A stretch of DNA of 64,000 bases from Galaxea fascicularis (GCA_948470475.1 OX419347.1:4076072-4140071); one strand, 5' to 3'. Positions 12,801 to 23,865 are shown, counted from the first letter of the stretch. Notes: a model not told the origin generated them from the sequence alone. Numbers and translations: made by a program.

Positions 12801-14833
12801 ATAATGTAAATAGTAAGTCCTTTCATTTTCTCAGCTCTTAAAAGGATATATTTTTCATCAAAATGAAAATGTGTAATAAAGCTTCTTTTAAAAAGAGGAT
12901 ATCCACATTTTTCATTAACTGGTGTGGTTATACTGTATGCTAATGTGTAATGGCTGCTTGGAAGAAAAAACCCAATTGCATCTTTTTCTCCTGAAAATGG
13001 ACTCCACGGGAATCCATTAATGAATAAATATGTAACTACGACACAAAATCTTTGCAAATGGTTAAATATTCCCTAATGACCGTTGGATGACTTCATTTTC
13101 TTTCTCTAAAATGCTGAACATCTTCACCAAATTTTTCCTGAAAAAAATTCTCCTTTTTTTTCAAAACTGAAAAGCAATTTTGTAAGCAAGTAATTCATGT
13201 GCAATAGCTTAATTTTAATGAAATATATTTTTTCAGCCAATCACATTGTTGTATTCCAATACACCCACCCTTTTGCCATCATATCAAAATAGATTCATTA
13301 ATTTCATTTTTTCCTTTTCTTTTCCTTAAAGCTTTGTCAAAAAGCACCTGTGAGAATTTCACTGAAATGAACCACTTTAACTATAACAGCTGTTTCTGAA
13401 GAAATGATTTCCCTGGTCAAGACCTGGTCATTTTCCCAAATGGTAAAACACAGAATCAAGTCAGCAGAAAATTTTTCCTGCTCCATAAAATATTAAATTA
13501 AGACAAGAAGGAAAAAAATAAACTTAATCAGGCTGGTCACACTAATCTTTGATCATCTTAATGATAAAGCTTGTGGCTTGGAATCTTCATTAATTTTTAA
13601 AATATATTTTACCTTTGTATATTCCTGCTCTTGAGCCTTTTTCCAACCAGGATTTCAACGTTTTCTTCTTGTGAATTCTGTTTGCCTTCCCACTCCAACC
13701 AAAAACCTGCCACCCTTAAAATTTTGCACAAAAATCTACTGCCTAATGGTAAAGCTGAGAAAATAAACAGAACTTAAAGTAACTAAAATCCAATAGCTGT
13801 GTTACCATCTTACAGAGTATAAACTAGGAAATTTATTGAAATGGATTTACCTTGGAAAATTCTAAACACGGAGTATAATGAACAAACGAGAAAAAAGGAG
13901 AGCTTCAAAGCGAAATAAATAAACGCAAGTTTCGCGAAGGAAACTGACAATTAAAATCTTAGACAAGAAAGTGAAAGCAATAATTTTTATCAAAAACCTA
14001 CGATTCGCGAATATCATCTGGTGATTTTTTCCCCAATCACCAAAAATTTGAACAAATGAAATTAGCAATTTTGTCTGTGTCCTTCGAATGTCTCGAATAA
14101 TAGCGCGCTCAGAGGGAGAAGTGAACAAAGTGAAGGGATTCAAACAGAGAAGAAAATATTAGATACAACACAACTCAAAACAAAAAATCACCAACACTGA
14201 AATACACTGAAGGAAAATTTAATGAAAACAAAATGGAAGATCGTGGAAAACTGCTCGATCCGAGAAGGAAAGAGCGATTCCAAGAACAAATCAAAAATAC
14301 AGAACGTAAATAAACGGAAAAGGAATCGCGAACCGCAGCTATCATGCCGAACTGTCAAACGCCTAGAAACTTGCCTCTCACAAAAAAAGTAAGATTCTAA
14401 CGAGAAAAAAGCTCGAATTACCAAACAAACAATTTAGTCCTTTAAGTGAGGTTCGGCCTAAAGTATAACGAAGAAATCGTCCAAAACCGGTGGATCTTTA
14501 AGAATTCCGGCATACCTTGTGCAGACACTTCTATTTACCTTTGTAATTAACACACAAAGTCCAACTAAAATCTAAATTTTTCCAACTATTTTTCAACGGT
14601 AGACAGCCTTTCGTCGCGCGACAAAAACTCTTTTCACAAACTAAACTAAGTTCAAAAGATCAAAGAAACCTTCTTAAAAATTTACGCAAAGTAGGGAAAA
14701 ATCAAAGTTAAATGGCAGCATTTGACGTTGAACGGAAGGGCGAAGTCTTTGACTGACTCGCCTTGTTTCATAGCACTCTGGTGTTGAATGTTCCTCAAGG
14801 AATTAGATTCAAGTTTTTCAAAGTGCTCGCACA
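9805..14833. other. 5-kb gene-poor stretch downstream of the ELAV-like gene
   Basis: Very AT-rich sequence with no ORF that resembles a protein family. Because it lies 3' of the minus-strand ELAV-like coding region, part of it could be a long 3' untranslated region; ELAV family mRNAs in other animals often have long ones. That is inference, not something the sequence proves. Confidence 0.4.
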
Positions 14834-15916
14834 TTATTGCTTTTTAACGTTGGGCGTCTTAAAAGATACTTGAAGAGGCGGTTTGTCCTCGTGTCCGGCA
14901 ATTCGGTGTCCATTAAGGCCGGCGATCGCTTGTTGCGCATCGTCGTAATTTTGCATGTTTACGAAGCCAAAATTCTGACCCTTCTTGACTCTTACATCTG
15001 AAATCGCTCCATATTTTGCGAACAGTTTGTACAAAAGCTTCTCTGGGTCAACTTTAACAGTTCCAGCGTCGTCTTTTTCTGAAGGAAGGCCATACACGAA
15101 AACACAGTAACTGCCTGGGACGAGCGCGTTTGGCGTAAAGGTGTTGTTGTTCGGGCTTTGGAGAAACGTGAGCGGCGAGTAGCGAAAGTTCGCGCCTTGG
15201 TGGTAGAGAGGCCCTACCCCGCTCGCGCTGAAAGGAGATCTTGCGTTTCCTCGAATTTGTGGCGGAGTAAGGCTGAGAGGCGACTGAAAGGCAAAAGGAA
15301 TTTGAGGCTTGTTGCTTGGGGGATTGGCAAACTTGACGGTGAGTTTTGTAGCGTCGCTGGGATTTTCACCGGGTACCTGGGCTCCATTCAGCGAGTCGAT
15401 CGCAGCTTGCGCCTGAGAGCGCTTGTCAAAGCGGACGAAACCAGCGCCACGGCTCTGTGAATTTTCGTCTTTTAGAACTTTTGATGTAATAATTTCCCCG
15501 TATTTCTGAAAGAGCATCTCAAGCTGTTGCTCGTTCATTGTCTTTGGCAGTCCACTTATGTACAGATTGGCATTTTTAATGTCGTCGGACGACGGACGGG
15601 CAAAGCTAACTTTGATGTTTTTCGACTGAACCCTCAACCGGTTCAACTCCCGCACAGCCTTTGCGGCATGATCTGGTTCCAAATAATTTACGAACGCGTA
15701 GCCAAGGCTGTTGCCGGACACTCTGTCCCGTACGAGTTTACAACTCGACACGGTGCCAAATTCAGCGAACAAGTTTTTTAGTTCCCCCTCGCTCATCGAA
15801 GGCGGTAGATAGTTGATGATCAAGTTCGTCTTGGAATGAACACCGTGGTCTGTGCCGTTCTCCATTGATTCGCCGTTAATTTGGACGGGAGTGCCTTCAT
15901 TCATCTTGTCCAACAT
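14834..15916 (-). CDS. ELAV/Hu-like RNA-binding protein with three RRMs, intronless coding region
   Basis: A 360-residue protein expected to bind AU- or U-rich RNA and control splicing, stability or translation. RRM1 spans about residues 31-108 (RNP2 LIINYL, RNP1 LGYAFVNY), RRM2 117-199 (RNP2 LYISGL, RNP1 RGAGFVRF) and RRM3 270-353 (RNP2 VFVYGL, RNP1 NFGFVNM). A proline-rich hinge separates RRM2 and RRM3, as in ELAV/Hu proteins, and the C-terminus ends with the typical LQVSFKT. The ATG at 15914-15916 is used; another Met at residue 5 is possible. The whole coding region is one uninterrupted exon, whereas vertebrate ELAVL genes split it. An intronless copy could be an old retrogene or a lineage-specific intron loss. 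The frame and all RNP motifs are intact, so this is not an obvious pseudogene. It is divergently arranged with the gene starting at 16766. Confidence 0.92.
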   Translation of the reverse strand: MLDKMNEGTPVQINGESMENGTDHGVHSKTNLIINYLPPSMSEGELKNLFAEFGTVSSCKLVRDRVSGNSLGYAFVNYLEPDHAAKAVRELNRLRVQSKNIKVSFARPSSDDIKNANLYISGLPKTMNEQQLEMLFQKYGEIITSKVLKDENSQSRGAGFVRFDKRSQAQAAIDSLNGAQVPGENPSDATKLTVKFANPPSNKPQIPFAFQSPLSLTPPQIRGNARSPFSASGVGPLYHQGANFRYSPLTFLQSPNNNTFTPNALVPGSYCVFVYGLPSEKDDAGTVKVDPEKLLYKLFAKYGAISDVRVKKGQNFGFVNMQNYDDAQQAIAGLNGHRIAGHEDKPPLQVSFKTPNVKKQ

Positions 15917-16765
15917 TTAAGAAGAGAATAAAGCAAGAGGGGAACTCTTGGAAAGATAACGAATAAATTATAAGGTCACCAAATGAACTGGCCGTCTCGT
16001 AAACTCAACCGAACGTCAAAAATTCGAATGAGAAATGAACTGTCATTGATGGCGGCAAAACTTATTTATGTTCCACGTGGTTAGCCTTCGTACAATTCCC
16101 ATTATAATACTACACCCTCTAGGCACAATAACAAAGAATCCATTGGGGGTGGGTGAACAATTAATTTTCATCCGGCATTATTTCGATGGAATTCTCTAGG
16201 ACTTTTGACCAAGATAAGGTCTTCCTGAACATTTTTTCGTCCACTTTAATGCAATGGATGTTTCACCTTTTTATCTTTCGCAACAGGAACCTGACTTTAC
16301 AGTTGTTTACAAAACGTAATAGGGTAGGGTGGGGTGATGGCATTGATGGCGGCTTTTAACAAAGGACCGGAAAATCGGAAATTGCAGCTGAATTTAGCAC
16401 GCTAAAAATCCTTCAAGCGGATGGAAATGTCTGATCTCCAGCTAAAAGGATTATTCCAACACTTACCAGCGAGACGAATTTGAATTTTAGGTGACAAAGA
16501 GTGAATGTCGGGTCATAACAATTTGACAGATGCGCAGGGCCTGAGTAAATTCGCCCGAAATGTACATTGTTTACAGCGAGTCAAGTGTTTCGATCCCCTC
16601 GCATACATTTCGATCGCACAGATCAATTGTACATATTCGTTCCTTTGTTTAGTTTGTCGTCATTTATGTGAAAGCGTCGCAAAGCTGTTTTGTTTTGCAT
16701 CTCTTTGTTTGAGAACTTTTCGCCTACGGGCTAAAACAAAACCCACCCGTCTTGAATAATATTGG
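15917..16765. promoter_or_regulatory. divergent intergenic region between ELAV-like and GGP-like gene 1
   Basis: About 850 bp separate two start codons pointing away from each other, so the promoters and 5' untranslated regions of both genes should lie here. A CACGTG E-box is visible in ttccacgtgg near 16073. No TATA box was assigned. The functional role is inferred from gene orientation only. Confidence 0.5.
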
Positions 16766-17647
16766 ATGTTCCAATTTCCAAAAATCATTGCAGCGCGTTC
16801 ATTTCCGTTGTTTACCAAGAAGTTTACGATCTCGAGCGCGGTTGTTCGTCGATTCCACATGTCATCAAATACAGGAAGCTGTCAACTTCGTCGCTATGGT
16901 GTGGTGGTTTGCGATAATCAAGAAAAATGGGGAGGTTCCAGAGGCATTGGAAAGCGATATATCGATGCTTTCGGAAGTGAATCGAACTCCTATTCTTCGG
17001 AAGAATGGCATATTTTTGACGCAGTCGACGGGAAGCTCCCTTCAAAGAACGATTTGGATACTTTCGATGGCTTCTTCATCTCGGGAAGCCCTCGATCTGC
17101 AAACGATAACATCAAGTGGATCAACGATCTGAAGGAGTTTATCTCTTCGGCCGCATTAAAACCCTCGAAGGCTCGTCTTGTAGGCGTTTGCTTTGGCCAT
17201 CAGCTGATTGGCGCAGCTCTAGGAGGTGAGGTGACTGTTAATCCCTCGAAGGAATTTGTTCTAAAGAGCGAAATGATCAAAATAGATGAGAATGTTAAAG
17301 GAAATGAATCTTTGAGAAAGCTGCTTGGTGAGAGCAATCGCTCCCTGCGATTACTGGAGTGCCATGGAGATTGTGTGGCAATCCTCCCCCCCGGAGCTAA
17401 AAGTTTGGCGAAGTCAGAAAGTTGCCAACATGAAATGATTCAATTTACAGAAAATATATTGGGAATTCAAGCTCATCCAGAATTTACTGTTCAGGATTAC
17501 AATGAGTTGCTCATTCCTGAACTGTCCGCAAGTGGCAGAATCGACGAAAACGGGAAAAAGGTTTGCGAAGAAACCATTGCTCTACCCTTGGATTCAGCAA
17601 AGATGGCGGCTGTTTTGAAGAAATTTGTCATCAGAGAGGATAATTAA
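16766..17647 (+). CDS. class I glutamine amidotransferase, gamma-glutamyl-peptidase-like, copy 1 (possibly mitochondrial)
   Basis: A 293-residue single-domain class I glutamine-amidotransferase fold. The nucleophile is Cys142 in VGVCFGHQLIGAALGG and the dyad is His237/Glu239 in QAHPEF. The layout WDLF/WHIF...DGFFISGSP...VCFGHQ...HPEF resembles plant gamma-glutamyl peptidases (GGP1), which cleave gamma-glutamyl bonds of glutathione conjugates; GMP synthase-type relatives have extra domains that are absent here. Unlike copies 2 and 3, it has about 35 extra N-terminal residues rich in Phe, Arg and Ser with few acids, which could be a mitochondrial targeting peptide. A second in-frame Met at residue 32 (MSSNTG, about 16859) would give a cytosolic form. 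The coding region is intronless. Substrate is unknown. Confidence 0.85.
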   Translation: MFQFPKIIAARSFPLFTKKFTISSAVVRRFHMSSNTGSCQLRRYGVVVCDNQEKWGGSRGIGKRYIDAFGSESNSYSSEEWHIFDAVDGKLPSKNDLDTFDGFFISGSPRSANDNIKWINDLKEFISSAALKPSKARLVGVCFGHQLIGAALGGEVTVNPSKEFVLKSEMIKIDENVKGNESLRKLLGESNRSLRLLECHGDCVAILPPGAKSLAKSESCQHEMIQFTENILGIQAHPEFTVQDYNELLIPELSASGRIDENGKKVCEETIALPLDSAKMAAVLKKFVIREDN

Positions 17648-17835
17648 CAACTTTACGACAATATTGAACGATAAGCACAACCGGAATTTTGCCTTATTGC
17701 AGGGCGTCATAAAAGTGAAACTGGTTATCAGTATAAGTTAACATTATATATAAAATCCAGTCAATTTCTCTTCAGAAGTCAATTACATTGATAATTAAAA
17801 AATGGTTTTGTCTGGGTCTGCCACCTGATATTATA

Positions 17836-18013
17836 AAGTTGACTCCTGGATATGAAAAATCTTGCTCTGATTGGCTACGGTCCCATATGTTATAAGCATT
17901 TATCTTGTTAATAAAGAACAGCTCAATACGTAGCAGTAAATATACTTACCAGGGAAGAAAGTTAATTACATTGGCCAATAAAGAAAAATTTCATTATCTA
18001 GGAGTTGACTTTG
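17836..18013. mobile_element. small inverted-repeat element (MITE-like)
   Basis: Imperfect terminal inverted repeats are visible: aagttgactcctggatatga at the left and its near reverse complement tatctaggagttgacttt at the right. The roughly 180-bp interior is non-coding. No target-site duplication was confirmed. Confidence 0.5.
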
Positions 18014-19389
18014 TGATGAAATTTCTATAATTTGAGTTGCACCCAAGTAGGCTAAATTTTCACCTAGTGTAGTTAATGTGCTGTGTCAAGTATCTTAAGT
18101 ATTACCATTGCCTTTTTACATCCCTGAGGTGTGGAACAGTGATAATCTTTATACCCTCCTTCACTCTTCATGTTGACCAGCAAACTTGGAACTACATACA
18201 TACTTCATTTAAGTCTGCCTGTCTATGACTGAGAACATCATGCTGCCAATGGATGCAGTATAATGATGAATTTCTAAGCACATTTAATTGAAGTCTGCTC
18301 GTTGAAGTAGCTCAAAATATCACTTTCATCCAGCCAACTTAAAACAGTGTAATTAATAGGTAATGCAAAATGAAAATTGTTAATTGATTTTAACAATAAA
18401 ATGGAAAATGATAAAAAAGCCAACAAAATTAAGCCCCTAAGATTGACCAATGTTTAATTTCCTTAACGTAATACTACTCAATCAAACAAAGGTTATGAAG
18501 AGAAAAGGAAGTGATCAGCAAGGCCTTGATTGGTTAACAAATTCTCCTTATCATCACCATAGAAAATATATGGAGAACAGTCTGGAGAATAAAGATGCTG
18601 ATATTAGTGGGTTTGAAGGGCTAAGATGACCAGCCATCAGGACTGAGTTCTATTATTTTGATGCTTATTTTTGCTAATGCAAGTTAAGAATCAAAAGAGT
18701 GTTTGTCAATTTATTCTAGTTTTATTAAAAATAAACCCAAGATGTGATAAAAAGTCTGCTAAGAACAACAACAACAACAACTTAATTTTATACCAAAGAA
18801 ATACAAAATGCTTGAGCCCGAAGGTAGCTTGATAGCTATTCGAAATTATCCAAGTGTTCAGGGGACAGTCTGCATAATCCAGAACTGTGAATAGTTGCAT
18901 TACATGTTGGTCACATTGTGCATTGTTTTGGCTTTTGAAAGTACTTTTCTAAATACTATAAATGAGCAGTGTTAATATCTTCTCTAGTTTTAAAATGATT
19001 GTGTAGATCAAAGAAAATAATATTTTTGTCTTCATCTGGAGTACATGTCTAGGATTTTTGTCTTGTTGCAGAAAATACCACCTCCTCCCACCCTGGAATC
19101 TGGACACATTTTGCCTTGTGATCAGTGAGGCATAGCCCGGCACAACAATGTTGCATGCAATTACACTTATTCCAAAAATGTTGGAGTTGGAGTTGAACAT
19201 ATTTTGCAGGCAATTCCAAATGGTGTATCAGTTTGACCCAGAATCAATATTGCACTGCCAGAGTATGTTCACTGTCATTGAACTGTTTGATCACTGACCT
19301 AAACCCTGCCCCATGTTTGGTATTGCTGAGAGTATTAAGTTTGCAAAGTCCATAAAGGACATAACTCCGTGGCAATGACAACGACTAAA

Positions 19390-19680
19390 AGTTACTGGAG
19401 CAGGGTTAGCACAGTGGTGTCCAATGTGTCCTGGGTTCGATTCCCACACTGAGTGTCATAAGTGGGCTGAATTTAATGGTTCTCTACTTTGCTCTGAGAG
19501 GTTTTCTCCAGGTACGTCGGTTTTCCCCTCTCCTCAAAAACCAACATTTGATTTGATTTGATTTAGAGTTAATTTGATTTTGAGCAACACAGAGTCATCA
19601 GTGTCTTAGGACTTCTGTTAAGTGTTTCACCTTCTTTAAATAAAGCCTATTATTATTATTATTATTATTATTATGACTGG
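19390..19680 (+). repeat. SINE, family 2, with (ATT)n tail
   Basis: A tRNA-like head (gcagggttagcacagtggtg, box B tgggttcgattcccac) is followed by the body block ttttctccaggtacgtcggt and ctcctcaaaaaccaacattt, and it ends in a tattatt tail. The same body occurs at 53620-53830. Confidence 0.75.
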
Positions 19681-20047
19681 AGTCATAAGGCTATACAGCT
19701 GCAATGGTTTCAGTATGGACTTCTGATCAGAAGATGAGAGGGTCTATTTAGAGCATTTGCCATGTGGAGACAACAACCAGATGTTTCATGAAATATCTGC
19801 CAAATAGACTTTTAGCTAGAGTCAAGAACTTTGCCATCTTTTCATAAAAATTACATGAAAAATGGCATTGGTGGTTGGTCAAGCACAGGCACTTTGTGTC
19901 AATGGAAATTCCAAGAGGGAGGTGGTTGGGAGAAGCAAAAGTTTATGAAGAAAAGTATGGAGCTAACATAGCATTTCTGTAGGGGGGGGAGGTTGAACAC
20001 CAAAAGCTTTCAAGGGGGGTATGGATATTTTCTGAGACCACACATTT

Positions 20048-20298
20048 CTATGGAAAATTCTGTAGTTCTTCAAGACCTCTATTTTCATTGGTCACTATGA
20101 CCTGTAACTCCTTTTGGTAATTCCGTTTGTTACCTCCTTTTGTTATCAGGGCTTGGAGTTTTGTTTGTGTTGTATCATCTATCGGTTTTGTTCTACCTTC
20201 ACAGATAGCATCTGGAAAGCTACAGGCTCTGTCATAGAAATGCTGCATTTTCACACCATCTTTGATCAACACTGTAACTGACACTCATGACAATTTTT
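20048..20298 (-). CDS. possible 3'-terminal exon of the cGAS-like gene
   Basis: On the minus strand the main exon of the cGAS-like gene has a good donor (AACAG then GTAAAG, exon end about 20400). A candidate acceptor in tgtag at about 20299 would restore frame and add about 83 residues ending at a stop at 20048-20050. The tract before the acceptor is not pyrimidine-rich, and the added residues match no domain I recognise. If the intron is not spliced, the protein simply ends after residue 399. Confidence 0.3.
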
Positions 20299-20394
20299 AT
20301 TCTACAACTTTCACACCTAACGACAAAATACCTTACAAAAGGTGGGGGACATTATGTTTGCAGATAGTACAAAGCTGAATTACTGGCTAATTCT

Positions 20395-21594
20395 TTACCT
20401 GTTCAAATTAGTAATACTTTCAATGGGATTTTTCCTTACTATGCTCAATTTTTGCAATAAAGTAAATAAAAAGTCAGTGTGAACTCCCTCGATCAAGTTA
20501 TAGCCAGGGATGAAGTAACTTGGAAGTGACTGCATTGCAAGACAATGCATCAAATTATCCAGAAGTCCTAGAAGGTTGGTCGCGAGATTGGAATCTGCCC
20601 AAGTGCTGAGTGGATGATTGTGACAAGCTTGGAAAAACAACATCTTTAAGTGATATGAATGGAGAATATTAGGGTTCTTTAGATGCAAAAACCTTACTAT
20701 CTTAAACATCCTGTAGCAAGTTATAGCAGTTCGACAATGTACTGCCAATTCCTTCATGAGGAAAAGTTCTGCGACACTGAAAGATAGCCTCCATTCAACC
20801 TTTGGCTGCCCATTTGGTGAACATTTTCCAACGAGATGAAGCGGTTTTTGTTGCACCTCTTCAAATGATTTTTCACTGAGCCAATTTGGTCGACCGTGCA
20901 CTTTGATCCAAGATGGATATTGTTTTGGCAGACAGTCGGAAGGTAATTCCAGAGCCACCACTAAATCGCAGTTGATCGTAATTTGTTGAAAGTCGAATGA
21001 CATTGACAGAGTAACAGCTGGTGGGTTGAATTCTAGTTTAAATCGATCCTTTAACAACGGAATTTGTGCAAAGATGTGTTCAATTTGTTTATAGAGGTCT
21101 TCCACAAGAAGCAATGGATTTAGGTACATTTCGCCTTTCCGTTTTGGATCTGTAGGCACAATACTGTAGTCACCCCATCGCTCTCTGTATCTTTGATCTC
21201 TTAAATACACAACCAAATACCCTTCGCTTGTATCTTCTTGTTTCATCAATATGGCTGGGCTGTCAGCCGACCTCCCAACTTTTATATCCCGAAACACGCA
21301 TAAAATATCCATTTCAAACTCCAGACGGGGTTTTCCATCTCCTCCACGTTCAAAGTTTGGAATATTCACACCCTCTGCCGTACTTCCAGTCCAAATAAAT
21401 TCAACTTCTTCATACAGTGGATGCTTTCTCAAAGGCTTGTACAAACAGTTATTTAAAGCCCCCAAAACAGAAGGAAACATTTGATCCGATAAATTATCCA
21501 TCGCTTCAAAACCTCCGTCAGCCAAATGGTTCGCCACGGCTTCGTTTAAAGACAAGAACGAATGTCCCGAAACAAGATCAATTGCGTCCGCCAT
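20395..21594 (-). CDS. cGAS-like receptor / Mab-21 family nucleotidyltransferase
   Basis: A 399-residue Mab-21/cGAS-type nucleotidyltransferase, expected to sense a nucleic-acid or related ligand and make a cyclic dinucleotide-type second messenger. The G-S loop is at Gly70-Ser71 (FIWTGSTAEGVNIP). The metal-binding acids are Glu94 and Asp96 (EFEMDILCVF) and Asp210 (TINCDLVVALELP), so the catalytic triad appears intact, unlike many Mab-21 proteins that have lost it. The C-terminal helical half has typical EWRLSFSVAE and SYHLKMLFFQAC stretches. No zinc-ribbon like that of vertebrate cGAS was seen, so it belongs with cGAS-like receptors (cGLRs), a family known to be expanded in corals. The start ATG is at 21592-21594. 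The main exon covers the whole domain; a donor near 20400 suggests a short extra 3' exon. It is divergent from GGP-like copy 2. Confidence 0.88.
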   Translation of the reverse strand: MADAIDLVSGHSFLSLNEAVANHLADGGFEAMDNLSDQMFPSVLGALNNCLYKPLRKHPLYEEVEFIWTGSTAEGVNIPNFERGGDGKPRLEFEMDILCVFRDIKVGRSADSPAILMKQEDTSEGYLVVYLRDQRYRERWGDYSIVPTDPKRKGEMYLNPLLLVEDLYKQIEHIFAQIPLLKDRFKLEFNPPAVTLSMSFDFQQITINCDLVVALELPSDCLPKQYPSWIKVHGRPNWLSEKSFEEVQQKPLHLVGKCSPNGQPKVEWRLSFSVAELFLMKELAVHCRTAITCYRMFKIVRFLHLKNPNILHSYHLKMLFFQACHNHPLSTWADSNLATNLLGLLDNLMHCLAMQSLPSYFIPGYNLIEGVHTDFLFTLLQKLSIVRKNPIESITNLNR

Positions 21595-22500
21595 AGTATC
21601 TAACCCACCCTTACCTCACGCCCAGGTTCCCAGAGCGACGTCACAGGCCTTTTATGCAGAGAGAGGAGTGCAAATTAATTTTTTTTTTCCCAACTTTCCT
21701 CTTTCCTAAGAAAAATTACAATAAATCATTAAAAAGAAATACCTCGTAGATCTTTCCAAGCTTTCTTTTCAACTTTCTGGAAGACTCTCACCCCCTCTCT
21801 CTTTGGTCATATGTCCGGTCATTGCTTTGTAGATGACTTGCTTGCAAACCACAAGTTTCATCCCCACTCTTGAACTTTCAGGATTATTCATCTTCGAATT
21901 TCAATATTTGGTGACTCACGGGACCAACTTCCTCAAGCATATCTTACTCGCACTTTTGTTAACCCAAGAAGAGGAGTATTTTCAGACAGATATCGAAAAA
22001 CACTCTCGTCACGCCATGTCATGCTTTCTACACAATATTTCCCAAGAAAAGAATTGTTGCGTCACGATCAACAAATGATTCCGTCTGAATGAAAATGACT
22101 TTGTCACGACAAGACAGATTTTGTAAATCACTAAAAGGGTGTCATGAAAGAAATAATTTGGTCATAGATTGAAGAAACGTTAATCATGGCAAGTGAATGC
22201 CATGGTACAGGCGAGTAACATAACTAACGTTCTTTCCACTTCACGACGTCCTCTATGCACACTACCAAGGAGAACCCAATTTTATATATTGTTCGATAAC
22301 TATCTTTGGCTCACGGCGCAATTCATGCGTCTATCTCCTCTGCACCAATGAAAACGCGAGGATCTCACCGCCCATTGTACATAAATCGTTCTGGTGTTAC
22401 ACACAGCGGTCTTTTTCCTCCTGCCTCAGTGCCACGCAGGCTTATTCGATTAGGGATAAACCAGGCCTCCAAGAGGTAAAAAAGACCAACAGTCATCAAG
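21595..22500. promoter_or_regulatory. divergent intergenic region between cGAS-like gene and GGP-like copy 2
   Basis: About 900 bp between two outward-facing start codons, with no coding feature. Promoters of both genes are inferred to lie here. Shared or stress-linked control is possible but nothing in the sequence proves it. Confidence 0.45.
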
Positions 22501-23247
22501 ATGGGTTTCGATAACAAGGATTCCAAGAGATTCGGAGTTCTAGTTTGCGAGGATGCAGAAAAATGGGGTGGAAAGAGTTTTCTAGGAGGCCGGCTTGAAA
22601 CTCTTCTCGTACGCGATGGAGACGAATGGTGTTACTTCGACGCTTGCGCAGGTCATTTACCATCCGAGCAAGATCTTCACAAATTTCAAGGTTTTGTCAC
22701 AACTGGAAGTCACTACTCAGTGAATGACGACAAAGAATGGATTAGACAAGCAGAAAAGCTGATCGTTTCCCTGGCAAAAAATCCCACCACTTCCCCTCGC
22801 TTGGTAGGTCTCTGTTTCGGACACCAGCTTATTGCCAAGGCGTTGGGAGGCAAGGTGGGTCCAAATCCGTCTGGAAAATTTCTCTTGGGATCTGAAAAGG
22901 TGAACTCTACGAAAGAAAACTCCGTAGTTTCGAAGCTGTTTAAAAACGGACCTCTCAATCTATTGGAGTCACACAGTGAGTGCGTGACTAAACTCCCTCC
23001 AAAGGCGCAGAGCATTGCGACATCGAATTCGTGTGAACACGAGATCGTTTTGTTCACCGAGAATATGTTAGGAATTCAATGTCACCCGGAGTTCTCGGGA
23101 GAGGAATTTGAGGAGAAAATCCTTCCTTCCTTGCTCAGTAAGAATGTGCTGTCAGAAGCAGAGGTTAGTGTTGTGCAACAGTCGCTGAGGGTTCCTTTAG
23201 ACTCGAAAGAAGTTTACTGCATGTTGAGTGAATTCCTGCATCAGTAA
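22501..23247 (+). CDS. class I glutamine amidotransferase, gamma-glutamyl-peptidase-like, copy 2
   Basis: A 248-residue intronless protein with the amidotransferase nucleophile Cys105 (VGLCFGHQLIAKALGG) and dyad His195/Glu197 (CHPEF). It lacks the N-terminal extension of copy 1, so it is probably cytosolic. It is very similar to copy 3 across its length and in the 3' flank (tgggatgcctgtg...actaccccgag), showing that the two arose by a fairly recent segmental duplication; copy 1 is older and more divergent. By analogy with plant GGP1 it could hydrolyse gamma-glutamyl peptides such as glutathione adducts; other class I amidotransferase activities cannot be excluded. Confidence 0.85.
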   Translation: MGFDNKDSKRFGVLVCEDAEKWGGKSFLGGRLETLLVRDGDEWCYFDACAGHLPSEQDLHKFQGFVTTGSHYSVNDDKEWIRQAEKLIVSLAKNPTTSPRLVGLCFGHQLIAKALGGKVGPNPSGKFLLGSEKVNSTKENSVVSKLFKNGPLNLLESHSECVTKLPPKAQSIATSNSCEHEIVLFTENMLGIQCHPEFSGEEFEEKILPSLLSKNVLSEAEVSVVQQSLRVPLDSKEVYCMLSEFLHQ

Positions 23248-23865
23248 CCACAGGGAACCACAGGGACAAGGAACAATGAAATTCTTATAACCACGAATTC
23301 TGGCCCTGAAATATTTTCAGTGGGATGCCTGTGACTGTTATCTCATAGGAAAGTGCTGTAACTACCCCGAGGGCTCCTGCCCAAGGCCAAAGGCCCCTTC
23401 AATTGTGTAACAATAATAATAATTATTATTAATTATTATTGATGGGGTGCTTGGGTACTGGATACACGTTTTCTGGGCAAGGGTCATATTCATGTCCACC
23501 CTTCAAGTGAACCAATTCTGACAAAACAGATGCCTTTCTGTTTCAATGTATTTATTTTTTGCAAGTTCAGACCCTCAAAATTGAAAATATAGACAACTAA
23601 ATTTCTACCCCTTGATGGTAACCTATTGTCTTGAGATTTCCTTACATGACTGTGACATTGATTGTGATTACTCTCCCTTCGCAATAGCAGTTTTAAGTTT
23701 GGACATTTCTGATCTTAAGAACTGTATTTAATGTGTAATCTAATGAACCACCAGAGGGATCCACGAGCAAGGAGAATGACATAAAGATAGGGATTTTTGA
23801 ATTTTTGTTGGACTTACTAATATGAAGCTTATTGGACATTTTGTTTACTTGACTTCATTGTCTTA

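Larger units (their letters stand above)
17648..20035. other. intergenic region with transposon fragments
   Basis: No gene was seen between GGP-like copy 1 and the cGAS-like gene. It contains an inverted-repeat element (about 17836-18013), a SINE (about 19390-19680) and an (ATT)n microsatellite at about 19649-19673. Confidence 0.4.

Noticed and set aside
13862..14424. two minus-strand open frames of 93 and 78 codons
   Set aside because: Low-complexity Phe/Leu/Arg-rich translations with no domain, no splice context and AT-rich composition; they may be part of the ELAV-like 3' UTR.
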